From assembly GCA_963722965.1 (NCBI GenBank), contig CAVROX010000011.1, positions 119,765 through 183,764 on the forward strand: DNA of 64,000 nucleotides, read 5' to 3'. The notes below the pieces were generated by a model. It searched no databases, had not been told where the DNA came from, and saw only the letters and a list, made by a program, of their open reading frames with translations. This DNA comes from DATLSM01 sp963722965. GTDB lineage: Bacteria > Actinomycetota > Thermoleophilia > Solirubrobacterales > 70-9. Below, one piece after another: positions 7,233 to 14,903 of this stretch (its first letter is position 1; every line of letters starts with the position of its first letter). The position numbers and the translations under genes are program-made.

Positions 7233-8003
7233 TCAGCCCGCCTTCTTAATCGCTTCTTCGATCGCTTCTGCCGAGCCCGGGGTGCCCAGCGTGTTGAGGC
7301 CGTTGGTCTTGGGGCCCTTGACCGCGAAGGATGGCGTGCCGGTGAAGCCGAGGCTTTCGGCCTCTCCCGTCGTACTCGACACTTTGTCCATCAGCGCCTT
7401 GCTCTTGCGGTCGGCGTTCCACTTGGCCATGTCCTTGACCCCCGCCGCCTTGGCGATTTCAGTCAGGAACGATTCAGTGGCGTAGCCGGAGTCCTCCTCG
7501 CCCTGGTTGCGGTAGAAGATGTCGATGTAGTTCCAGCCACGACCCTGTTCGCCCGCGGCGAGCGCCGCAGCGCCAGCTGGCTTGGACTGCGGGCCGATGA
7601 TCGTGAAGTTGCGGAATTCGATCTTGGCCTTTCCTTCGCGGATCTGGCCTTCGATGATCTGCGGCAGGATCTGTTCGGAATACTCTTTGCAGATCGGGCA
7701 CTGTAGGTCTCCGTACTCGTACACGGTCACCTTTGACTTCGGGTCGCCGAGCATCGTGCCTTTCTGCGGGATGCCGCTCAACAGCTTGTCGACGAGGCCG
7801 ACGTCTTCGACGTTGCCGCTGCCGCCTGAGTTGTTCTGGCTGACCACGACGAGCACGGCGACGACGACGATCGCCAGGAAGACGGCGCCGCTGCCGAGCT
7901 GGATCAGCCGTCGGCGGCGCGCGTTTGCCTGCGCCTCGGACTGCTCGCGTTCGAGCCGGTGGGCGCGAAGTCGCTCTCTCTCCTGATCCCGCTTGTTGGT
8001 CAT
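7233..8003 (-). CDS. Membrane-anchored DsbA-like thioredoxin-fold oxidoreductase
   Basis: A 256-residue envelope thiol oxidoreductase. There is a basic, Gln/Glu-rich cytoplasmic start, one membrane anchor (about 36-54), then a DsbA-like thioredoxin fold with redox site C102-P-I-C105 after KVTVYEYGDLQ, and a cis-Pro region TGTPSFAV near the C-terminus. It would put disulphide bonds into exported proteins. The ATG at 8003 has a GGAGG site 4 nt upstream and overlaps the stop of the VKOR gene by 4 nt (ATGA). VKOR re-oxidises DsbA in actinobacteria, so the pair forms a complete oxidative folding module. Confidence 0.88.
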   Translation of the reverse strand: MTNKRDQERERLRAHRLEREQSEAQANARRRRLIQLGSGAVFLAIVVVAVLVVVSQNNSGGSGNVEDVGLVDKLLSGIPQKGTMLGDPKSKVTVYEYGDLQCPICKEYSEQILPQIIEGQIREGKAKIEFRNFTIIGPQSKPAGAAALAAGEQGRGWNYIDIFYRNQGEEDSGYATESFLTEIAKAAGVKDMAKWNADRKSKALMDKVSSTTGEAESLGFTGTPSFAVKGPKTNGLNTLGTPGSAEAIEEAIKKAG

Positions 8004-8482
8004 GCATCCTCCGGTTGGGTTGGAATTGGCGCCCGCCCGCCGCTTGGGGAATCGTCCACGGTTCCCCCGTAGGCGAGCAGGCGGGTGGCGTTGAGGACGA
8101 ATAGCACCGCCATCAGAACGGCGCTCCCCACACACCACTGGCAGATCGCGTGGATCTTGAACAGCTCTAGATAGGTCAGGTAAACGCTGAAGCCGAAGCC
8201 GCCCAGCGAGAAGATGAAGCCGGCGAACCGCCCGCCGTCCCCGCGCACAAGCGCGGTTCCGAGCAGCATCACGTATCCGAGGATCCCGAACACAGCGACG
8301 TTGATCCCGGCGATGTGGGAATAGGAGCTGCTGGCGACCGTCTGGCACCCCCCGCCACCGGCGAGACAGGCTGGAGCGCCGCCGCCGGAGTCGGCGATCG
8401 TGATGTAGGTGGCGACGCCGATCCCGATCGCCGCGATCGCGGCGATGATCCGGCGCAACGTAAACTCAGATGGGGCCTTCAT
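8000..8482 (-). CDS. Vitamin K epoxide reductase (VKOR) family protein, DsbB functional analogue
   Basis: A 160-residue membrane quinone reductase with four hydrophobic helices. It has the two expected cysteine pairs: CLAGGGGC in the loop after helix 1 and CQWC at the start of the last helix (after LFKIHAI). It would take electrons from the partner DsbA-like protein and pass them to menaquinone. The ATG at 8482 (MKAPSEF) places the first helix correctly; a longer frame upstream overlaps the preceding gene. It is translationally coupled to the DsbA-like gene. Confidence 0.88.
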   Translation of the reverse strand: MKAPSEFTLRRIIAAIAAIGIGVATYITIADSGGGAPACLAGGGGCQTVASSSYSHIAGINVAVFGILGYVMLLGTALVRGDGGRFAGFIFSLGGFGFSVYLTYLELFKIHAICQWCVGSAVLMAVLFVLNATRLLAYGGTVDDSPSGGRAPIPTQPEDA

Positions 8483-8523
8483 CAGCAACGAAAAGGTACG
8501 CGACTGGGCGATCGCTCGCCGCG

Positions 8524-9228
8524 CTACCAGGCCTCCCTGGCCGGGTCGCCGCCCCGCCGGGCACCGCCAGCGTGTCCGCGGCGCCGACGCGAGAGTAACA
8601 CCAGGGCCCCGCCGGCAAGGGCCATGACTACCCCCGCCACGATCAGCCGGGAGGTCGAGGGGCCCGCAACCCCGGCCCAAAACAGGGCGCCCTCAACCGC
8701 CCCTTTGCGGCCGTCGATGCGGATTGGGATCCGGTAGTCAAAGACCTTCGTCCGGGTGCTTGGGTCGGTCACCTGCGGCGGGATCCGGGCTGGCAGCCAG
8801 TGGGTGCGCTGGTCGATCCAGGTAAAGGTGCCCGAGTGGCCAACCGTCCTCCACCGCGGCCGCGCCAGGGCGCTGGCGAAAGGGGGCAGGAGCACATCGT
8901 CACGGCGGTTGCGGTTGAGGTAGTCCGCCGGGGATCGCTCGTTCACCTGCACGATCTCGCTCTTAAGGACGCGCGCGTAGGGCTCCCGCTCATAGCCAAA
9001 GATCGTCACCTCGTGACCGTGGCGGTCGAGCACACGCATCCGGTTGCCGTGATCGACCAACCGGAAACCGACACCTGGGACCGCCGGCCTCACCCGCCGG
9101 ATGACCGAGGTGTAGTCGAGGTTGCCCCCCTGCGCGAGGGCGCTCGGAGCGGCGAGGCAGAGTGCCGCCAGGGCCGGCGTCAGCGCCCACCCGGCACGTT
9201 TCGCATTGGCAGGAAACCCAGTCGCCAT
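8524..9228 (-). CDS. Secreted, C-terminally membrane-anchored protein of unknown function
   Basis: A 234-residue protein with a signal peptide (ending about ALAQ at residue 33), an extracellular domain, one membrane helix (about 194-213) and a basic tail. The domain pattern (VLDRHGHEVTIFGYEREPYARV, then TFTWIDQRTHWLP, PPQV and RTKVFDYRIPI) matches, from memory, a family of conserved actinobacterial secreted proteins without assigned function; I cannot name a database family. There are no cysteines in the mature part, so it is not an obvious disulphide client. It sits 41 bases upstream of the VKOR-DsbA pair on the same strand and may be co-transcribed. Confidence 0.7.
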   Translation of the reverse strand: MATGFPANAKRAGWALTPALAALCLAAPSALAQGGNLDYTSVIRRVRPAVPGVGFRLVDHGNRMRVLDRHGHEVTIFGYEREPYARVLKSEIVQVNERSPADYLNRNRRDDVLLPPFASALARPRWRTVGHSGTFTWIDQRTHWLPARIPPQVTDPSTRTKVFDYRIPIRIDGRKGAVEGALFWAGVAGPSTSRLIVAGVVMALAGGALVLLSRRRRGHAGGARRGGDPAREAW

Positions 9229-9237
9229 CGCCCAACG

Positions 9238-10092
9238 CTAGCCGAAGCGCTGCAAGACCTCGGGCAGGGAACAGAACGCGGCGACCTGGCGCGAGATGCG
9301 GCCGCCCTGCCAGGCAAGCGGCGACTCCCCCTCCCCCTCGACGATCAGGCGTGCCCGCGGCAGCTGCTCAGCGTAGGCTGCTGCCACCGCGTAGGGGTGG
9401 CCGGAATCGGCGTCATCGCGGCTGGCGATAACCAGCGCCGGCAGGTCGAGCCTCGCCAGCGAGCGCATCGACTCGAAGGGTCGCGAGCGTGGTACCTGGC
9501 GCAGGGCATCGACCAACGCCTCCGGGTGGCGGTGCAGCAGCATCCGGGCGCGGGTGAAGCGCAGCACGGTCTCCCGCCAGGCGGGGTCGATCCTTTGCTC
9601 GCGACCGATGTAGTCGACGAAGCCGTCTACCCCACTCCCCGCAAGCGCTGCGGCGAGCCCGTCCCAGTAGGTAAGCGCCTTGACCGAGATCGCGCCGGCG
9701 TAGACCGGACCGATCACCACCAGGCCCGCCACCCGCTCCGGCTGAGCCAGCGCGTAGGCGAGCGCGGTGTGGGAGCCCATCGAGTGGCCGGCCAGCACAA
9801 ATGCTCCTCCCCCGATCCGCGCTGCGATCACCGCCTCCAGGTCTCCGACCAGCTCTGGATATCCATAGCCCTCGCCCGCTGGTGCGGGGTCAGATTCACC
9901 GTGGCCGCGCGCGTCATATGCGATCACCTCGTGCCCGGCGCGCTCGAGCGCTCGCGAGCCGTGCAGGATGTAGCGGCGGGTCGCGGTGATTCCGTGGCAG
10001 AGGATGACCGGTGGCCCCTCCCCCCCGCTTTCGCCGCGAAGGGCAGGGTGCTGGCCAACGGTGAAGGGGACCGCCCCGCCCGCCGCCGACAT
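9238..10092 (-). CDS. Alpha/beta-hydrolase fold protein with an altered triad
   Basis: A 284-residue protein with a clear alpha/beta-hydrolase layout: oxyanion region LCHGITATRR (31-40), strand-turn IAYDARGHGESD (57-68) and nucleophile S104 in GHSMGS. An acid candidate lies in SRDDAD (about 226-230). The place where the catalytic His normally sits (the G-x-G-H-x-P pattern) reads EGEGESPLAW, giving Glu257 instead of His. Either another His serves or the protein is catalytically altered. The start codon shares one base with the upstream stop (TGATG). The substrate cannot be predicted. Confidence 0.78.
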   Translation of the reverse strand: MSAAGGAVPFTVGQHPALRGESGGEGPPVILCHGITATRRYILHGSRALERAGHEVIAYDARGHGESDPAPAGEGYGYPELVGDLEAVIAARIGGGAFVLAGHSMGSHTALAYALAQPERVAGLVVIGPVYAGAISVKALTYWDGLAAALAGSGVDGFVDYIGREQRIDPAWRETVLRFTRARMLLHRHPEALVDALRQVPRSRPFESMRSLARLDLPALVIASRDDADSGHPYAVAAAYAEQLPRARLIVEGEGESPLAWQGGRISRQVAAFCSLPEVLQRFG

Positions 10093-10547
10093 CAGCTCAG
10101 TGAGGCAAGCGCGCCCTCGAGGTCCTCGACGGTCTCATAGCTCAAGCCGACCAGAGTGACCTTGCGGTCGCGGACGACCCCCTCCTCATCGACGATGATG
10201 ATCGCGCGCCGCACGATCGGGCCGGCGAGCACACCGTAGGCGCGAGCGACCTCCCGATCCTCGTCGGCGAGCAGCGGTACGTTGAGGCGCTTCTCCTCGG
10301 CGAAGCGCTCATGCGATTGGACCGACTGGGGGGAGATGCCGAGCACTTTCGCGCCGAGCTTGTCAAGGCGCTCACCCTCGTCGCGATAGGAGCAAAACTG
10401 CTTGGTGCACACCGCGGTGAAGTCGCCCGGGTAAAAGGCGAGGATCACCTTGCCCCCGCGGTAGTCAGAGAGCCTGTAGGTCTGACCGCCGGTTCCCTTC
10501 AGTTCGAACTCGGGCGCCGGTTCTCCAACGTTGGCCTTCTTGGCCAT
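10092..10547 (-). CDS. bcp: Peroxiredoxin of the BCP/PrxQ type
   Basis: A thiol peroxidase of 151 residues, the normal length for BCP/PrxQ. The peroxidatic Cys47 is in FTAVCTKQF and the resolving Cys52 is five residues later, the PrxQ arrangement. It would reduce hydrogen peroxide and organic hydroperoxides using thioredoxin, in the cytoplasm. It is coupled to the following hydrolase gene by a one-base overlap, and lies just downstream of the cyclophilin gene on the same strand. Confidence 0.92.
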   Translation of the reverse strand: MAKKANVGEPAPEFELKGTGGQTYRLSDYRGGKVILAFYPGDFTAVCTKQFCSYRDEGERLDKLGAKVLGISPQSVQSHERFAEEKRLNVPLLADEDREVARAYGVLAGPIVRRAIIIVDEEGVVRDRKVTLVGLSYETVEDLEGALASLS

Positions 10548-10558
10548 CAGGCCCCAGC

Positions 10559-11239
10559 CTAGCCCTTCTCAATCATCATCTTTTCGATCAGAACCGTCTG
10601 TTTTGGTTTTTCTGCCGCGGTGCCGAGCCTGCCGATCCGGGCAACGACGGCGGCACCGGCGCTGATCCTGCCGACCAGCGCGTATTCGGGCCGCAGGCCG
10701 GAGTTTGCCCCGGTGACGACGAAGAATTGACTCCCCGAGCTGCCGGACGGCTCGCCGGAGCTCTTGGCCATCGCGACGGTCCCCCGCGTGTAGGAGAGGT
10801 GTGCGGGGGGCTTCTCGACCACCGTGTAGCCGGGGCCACCGGTGCCGTTGCCGAGCGGATCGCCGCCCTGGATGACGAAGCCCGGGACGATGCGATGGAA
10901 GATGAGGTCGTTATAGAAACCCTGCCGCGCGAGATAGGCGAAGGAGTTGGTGGTCTTCGGCGCTTCCTTGGTCGCGAGCGCGATGTCGAAGGTGCCGCAG
11001 CTGGTCTTGACCACAGCCGTCAGCTTTTCCCCCGGCTTGACCGTCTGCTTCGGGGCCTTGAGGCTGACGTGCTTGGGCCGCGGTGTTTGGACCTGCTTGC
11101 AGCCGGCCGCGCTCGCGGTCGTCGTGGTCGAGGCGCCGCCGCCGCTGCGGCCGATCAGGATCGCCGCGACGATCCCGGCGGCCACCAACGCGAAGATGGC
11201 GAGGATGATCAAGCGGCGGTCCGGTCCCTTCTCCTCCAT
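10559..11239 (-). CDS. Membrane-anchored cyclophilin-type peptidyl-prolyl isomerase
   Basis: A 226-residue protein. The N-terminal helix (about 10-30) is a membrane anchor or signal, followed by a Thr/Ser/Ala linker. The cyclophilin core runs from about 75 to the end, with FHRIVPGFVIQGGDP, the MAK--GEPSGSSGSQFFV substrate-binding segment and the YALVGRI block. Arg in FHRI and Gln in GSQFF are the catalytic-site residues. It would catalyse proline isomerisation in exported proteins, in keeping with the DsbA/VKOR genes nearby. Confidence 0.9.
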   Translation of the reverse strand: MEEKGPDRRLIILAIFALVAAGIVAAILIGRSGGGASTTTTASAAGCKQVQTPRPKHVSLKAPKQTVKPGEKLTAVVKTSCGTFDIALATKEAPKTTNSFAYLARQGFYNDLIFHRIVPGFVIQGGDPLGNGTGGPGYTVVEKPPAHLSYTRGTVAMAKSSGEPSGSSGSQFFVVTGANSGLRPEYALVGRISAGAAVVARIGRLGTAAEKPKQTVLIEKMMIEKG

Positions 11240-11293
11240 CGGCGCGGAAGACTAGATGATCATCGGCCGGGGGCTAGTTGCGATCATCGGGGC

Positions 11294-11785
11294 CTGTCGA
11301 CCCCGCCACTCACACCGCTGGCCGCCGCGGCGCTGGGCGTGCCCCGGTCACCTGAGCGTGTCCTCGTCATCGGCTGCGCAAACGGCGAAGCGGCGCTATT
11401 CCTCGCCAGGGAGTTCCCCAGGGCCCGGGTGCGTGGCGTCGATCCCTCGCAGGCGCTGATCCGCGAGGCAACCGCCAGGGTCGGCCTCGACCCCGAGGGG
11501 CGCGTCGCCTTTAAGGTAGGCAGAGCTGCGTCCCTCCCCTACCCCGATGGGTTCTTCGACCTCGTCGCCGTGCTCGACACCCGCTCAGAGGGCGCGGAGT
11601 TGGCTCGGGTCCTGAGCCCGGGCGGGCACCTCATCCTCGTCCGGACCAGCCCCCAACGCGGGCCCTTTGCCGAGACCCCCGCACGCCTTCGACGGCGCCT
11701 CGCCCGCCACGGAATCGAGCCGGTCAAGAGCGCCGCGGCCGGCGCGGGCAACTTCTTCATCGGCCGCCTTCGCGACCGCAGCTGA
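11294..11785 (+). CDS. Short class I methyltransferase-like protein, start uncertain
   Basis: The frame encodes a Rossmann SAM-binding core: VLVIGCANGEAALFLA (motif I), VRGVDPSQALI (motif II acidic end) and PDGFFDLVAVLDT (motif IV region). Only about 160 residues are coded, short for a class I methyltransferase. There is no ATG in frame. Candidate starts are GTG at 11339, too close to motif I, or an unusual CTG at 11294, used here. A frameshift near 11290 from an ATG at 11256 is possible. It is divergent from the cyclophilin gene. The substrate is unknown. Confidence 0.5.
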   Translation: MSTPPLTPLAAAALGVPRSPERVLVIGCANGEAALFLAREFPRARVRGVDPSQALIREATARVGLDPEGRVAFKVGRAASLPYPDGFFDLVAVLDTRSEGAELARVLSPGGHLILVRTSPQRGPFAETPARLRRRLARHGIEPVKSAAAGAGNFFIGRLRDRS

Positions 11786-11797
11786 GCGACCCCCATC

Positions 11798-11803
11798 TAG
11801 GCT
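11798..11803 (+). promoter_or_regulatory. Candidate -10 element for the kinase-murT unit
   Basis: TAGGCT ends 10 bases before the ATG at 11814, and there is no purine-rich ribosome binding site in between. This spacing fits a leaderless or nearly leaderless transcript, common in actinobacteria. Confidence 0.35.
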
Positions 11804-11813
11804 GGCGCCAGCG

Positions 11814-12704
11814 ATGACCGAGATCGCAGACATGCCGCTGACAGTGCTGGTGAACCCCTCCTCGGCAGGGGGCAGGACCCTGAGGCTGCTGCCACGGGTC
11901 AAGAAGGCGCTGGACGCGCGCCGGATCGAGTTCAAAGTGCAGTGGACCCGCGGCCTCGAGCACGGAGTCGAGCAAGCCCTGGCAGCGGTCGAGGCGGGCG
12001 AGGTGCCGGTGGTGATGAGTGGCGATGGCCTGGTGGGGGCCGTCGGCGGCGCGATGGCCGGCTCGGGGGTCCCGCTCGGGATCGTTCCCGGCGGCCGGGG
12101 CAATGATCTCGCCCGCGTACTCGGCATCCCCTCAGAACCAGAGGGAGCGGTGGCGACGATCATCGCCGGTCAGACCCGCAATATCGATGTCGGCGAGGCA
12201 AACGGACGTCGCTTCCTCGGCATCGCGAGCGCCGGGTTTGAGTCCGAAGCCAACCGAATCGCCAACGAGTCACGGCTGCGCGGCAACCTCGTCTACGCCT
12301 GGGCGGCGCTGCGCGCGCTGGCGGGATGGAAATCGGTCCGGTTCACCCTGCGAGCCAACGGGGAGACGATCTGCTTCAGCGGCTATTCGGTCTCGGCCGC
12401 CAACAGCAGGGCCTACGGCGGCGGTATGTTGATCGCCCCAGCCGCCGAGCTAGCCGACGGTGAATTCGACGTCATCACGATCGGCGAGGTGGGCAAGCTG
12501 AAGTTCCTGAGTAACCTGCCCAAGGTGTTCAAGGGCACCCACGTCGATGAGGCGGAGGTGCGTGTCTTCCGCACTCCGCGCCTAGAGCTGAGCGCCAGCC
12601 GGCCGCTGGCGCTCTACGCCGATGGTGAGCACCTGACCGACCTGCCCGCCTCGCTGCGGCTGCTGCCGCGGGCGCTGAGCGTGCTGGCTCCGCCGGGTGA
12701 GTAG
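11814..12704 (+). CDS. Diacylglycerol kinase family lipid kinase (YegS/DgkB-like)
   Basis: A 296-residue soluble lipid kinase of the DagK catalytic family. It has NPSSAGG (14-20), SGDGLVG (69-75, usually GGDGTVN) and PGGRGNDLAR (92-101, close to the standard PxGTxNDFAR), plus GEANGRRFLGIASAGFE, typical of the second domain. It is close to full length (about 300 residues). The end overlaps the start of murT by 8 nt. Enzymes of this type phosphorylate diacylglycerol or related lipids at the membrane; the actual lipid is not evident. Placement directly before murT suggests a cell-envelope role. Confidence 0.82.
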   Translation: MTEIADMPLTVLVNPSSAGGRTLRLLPRVKKALDARRIEFKVQWTRGLEHGVEQALAAVEAGEVPVVMSGDGLVGAVGGAMAGSGVPLGIVPGGRGNDLARVLGIPSEPEGAVATIIAGQTRNIDVGEANGRRFLGIASAGFESEANRIANESRLRGNLVYAWAALRALAGWKSVRFTLRANGETICFSGYSVSAANSRAYGGGMLIAPAAELADGEFDVITIGEVGKLKFLSNLPKVFKGTHVDEAEVRVFRTPRLELSASRPLALYADGEHLTDLPASLRLLPRALSVLAPPGE

Positions 12705-14079
12705 CGGGGCGCTGTTCGGAGCGAAGGTGGCGGCGGCGCGTGCGATCGGTGCCGCCAGTCGCGCCAGCCGGCGGGGCGGGGGTACGACCCTGCCCGGAAG
12801 GGCCCTGCTGCGCCTCGAACCCGAGGCGATTGCCCGCCTTGGAGCTCGGCTGGACCGCGGCACGACAATCGTCAGTGCCACCAACGGGAAGACGACGACG
12901 ACGATGATGATCGCGGCCATCCTTGCCGCCGACGGGCGAGAGCCGGTCCACAATCGGGCCGGGTCGAACATGACCTGGGGGGTCGCCACCGCGCTGGTTG
13001 AGCAGGACGGACGCGAGGGGCTGTTTGAGGTCGACGAGGCGTGGCTGCCGCGGGTCGCAGAACAGCTCAGCCCCTCGCTGATTGTGCTCGGCAACCTCTT
13101 CCGTGACCAGCTTGACCGCTACGGCGAGATGGAGGCCCTGGCAGATCAGTGGGCCGGGGTGATCGCCCGGCGAGCCGGCTTGACCCGCTTCGCGCTGAAC
13201 GCCGATGACCCTTTGATTGCTGACCTTGGCCGCGACGCCGAGGAGCAGCCGCGTCCGGGCGTGGTCTACTTCGGGATCGAGGACCCAAGCCAGGCCCTCG
13301 ACGAGCTCCAGCACGCGTTTGACGCCAAGCACTGTCGCCGCTGTGGCCACCCGTACGCCTACGAGCGCGCCTTCGTCGGCCACCTCGGCCACTACGAGTG
13401 CCCCCACTGCGGCGCTAGCCGTCCGCGACCGCAGGTGGCGGCGACCGAGATCAAGCTGCGCGGTATGGGCGGATCACAAGTCGCGGTCAGCACCCCGGCT
13501 GGGGCGCTTAGCCTCGACCTCCCCCTCCCCGGCCTCTACAACGTCTACAACGCGCTGGCGGCAATCGCGGCCGGGCTCGAGCTGGGCGTCGGACCCGGCC
13601 AGATCGCCGCCGCGTTGAGCCAGGTGCGGGCGGCCTTCGGACGGGTCGAGAGGGTCGAGGTCGCGGGTGTGGCGGTCTCGATCCTGTTGATCAAGAACCC
13701 GGCCGGCGCCAATGAGGTGTTGCGAACGCTGCGGCTGGAGGCGGGCGAGGAGGGACTTGACCTGTGGATCGCGCTCAACGACCGGATCGCCGATGGGCGT
13801 GATGTCTCCTGGATCTGGGACGCTGACTTCGAGCTCTTGGCGGGGGCCGTGCGGCGGGTGGTATGCACGGGGACGCGGGCCGCGGAGATGGCGTTGCGGC
13901 TCAAGTACGCGGGGTGGGCAGCGGCGCGAATCGAGATCGAGCCGAGCATCGAGGCATCTCTCGATCGGGCGCTAGCTGGAGCCGCGGGCCCGGTATTTGC
14001 ACTGCCCACTTATACGGCATTGCTAGAACTGCACCAGCTGCTTGCAGGGCGCGGTCTCGCAAAGGAGTTTTGGCGTTGA
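12697..14079 (+). CDS. murT: Lipid II isoglutaminyl synthase, MurT subunit
   Basis: The Mur-ligase-like subunit of the MurT/GatD amidotransferase that converts the D-glutamate of the peptidoglycan stem peptide to D-isoglutamine, using ammonia from GatD. The 460-residue protein has the ATP loop SATNGKTTTT (60-69), the central domain with an inserted four-cysteine zinc ribbon (C213, C216, C235, C238) characteristic of MurT, and the C-terminal domain with RIADGRDVSWIWD. The start is GTG at 12697, within the end of the kinase gene. In most actinobacteria murT is followed directly by gatD. Here a methyltransferase gene lies between them. Confidence 0.92.
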   Translation: MSSGALFGAKVAAARAIGAASRASRRGGGTTLPGRALLRLEPEAIARLGARLDRGTTIVSATNGKTTTTMMIAAILAADGREPVHNRAGSNMTWGVATALVEQDGREGLFEVDEAWLPRVAEQLSPSLIVLGNLFRDQLDRYGEMEALADQWAGVIARRAGLTRFALNADDPLIADLGRDAEEQPRPGVVYFGIEDPSQALDELQHAFDAKHCRRCGHPYAYERAFVGHLGHYECPHCGASRPRPQVAATEIKLRGMGGSQVAVSTPAGALSLDLPLPGLYNVYNALAAIAAGLELGVGPGQIAAALSQVRAAFGRVERVEVAGVAVSILLIKNPAGANEVLRTLRLEAGEEGLDLWIALNDRIADGRDVSWIWDADFELLAGAVRRVVCTGTRAAEMALRLKYAGWAAARIEIEPSIEASLDRALAGAAGPVFALPTYTALLELHQLLAGRGLAKEFWR

Positions 14080-14903
14080 CCGAGCGGGGGTCGATCCCAG
14101 CCAGGGATGCGAGCCGCCGGGGAGGGTTCGCTGCTGCTGCGGGGGATGAGGTCCTTGACCCACCCATCCGGGCCGCCAGCCTCGCGAACACCCTCGCCAC
14201 GGTTGGATGGCACGATGCCGAGTGCGGTGCCTACCTAGCGGATCTGGCGCTTTGGGAGGAGCTGGCTGAGCGGGGGGCTGGTGAGGTTCTTGAGCTGGGC
14301 TGCGGGACCGGCCGGGTTGGATTGCACCTTGCCAGAAGGGGGCATCGGGTCACTGGGCTTGACTGCGAGGAGGAGTTGCTGGCTGCCCTGCGCGAGCGGG
14401 CGGTCGGACTGCGGGTGGAGGGGGAGCTTGGCGATGCCCGGGAATTTGGACTGGGACGGGATTTTGACGTCGTCCTTGCCCCAATGCAGCTCCTGCACCT
14501 GTTTGCGGGATCAGCGGAGCGCCTTGAGTGTCTGCGTTGCATTGCCAGGCACCTGAAGCCCGGCGGGAAAGCCGGCCTGGCGATCGTCGAGGAGGTGGCG
14601 GTTGGCGGGGCGGGCGTCCCCCTTCCGGACGTGCGGGAGGTTGACGGCTGGCTCTGCTCGAGCCTGCCGATCCAGACCAGGGATGAGGATGGCTCGATCG
14701 TAATCCGGCGGCTGCGGCAGCTCCTCTCGCCGGATGGGGAGCTGAGCGAGGAGCTAGCCGAGGTCAGGTTGCAGCGCCTCACTGCCGGGAAGCTTGAGCG
14801 GGAGGCGGTTGAGGCGGGCCTCCTGCCGATCGCCCGGCGGAAGATTCCGTGCACCGATGCCCACATCGGGTCAACTGCCGTTCTGTTGGAGAGGAGGCCG
14901 TGA
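14076..14903 (+). CDS. Class I SAM-dependent methyltransferase located between murT and gatD
   Basis: A 275-residue methyltransferase. A strong AAAGGAG site precedes the TTG at 14076, which overlaps the murT stop by 4 nt. The end overlaps the gatD start by one base (TGATG). The SAM-binding core is clear: VLELGCGTGRVGLHLA (motif I), VTGLDCEEELL, then DVVLAPMQLLHLF and LKPGGKAGLAIVEE. The C-terminal part (about 180-275) is a beta-rich cap. The acceptor is unknown. Strict coupling on both sides makes a role with MurT/GatD, such as modifying a wall precursor or lipid, a reasonable inference but not shown. Confidence 0.82.
   Translation: MTERGSIPARDASRRGGFAAAAGDEVLDPPIRAASLANTLATVGWHDAECGAYLADLALWEELAERGAGEVLELGCGTGRVGLHLARRGHRVTGLDCEEELLAALRERAVGLRVEGELGDAREFGLGRDFDVVLAPMQLLHLFAGSAERLECLRCIARHLKPGGKAGLAIVEEVAVGGAGVPLPDVREVDGWLCSSLPIQTRDEDGSIVIRRLRQLLSPDGELSEELAEVRLQRLTAGKLEREAVEAGLLPIARRKIPCTDAHIGSTAVLLERRP

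Noticed and set aside
8800..10140. Long plus-strand frame of 446 codons
   Set aside because: It is the antisense shadow of the secreted protein and hydrolase genes in a GC-rich sequence; no domain or initiation signal.
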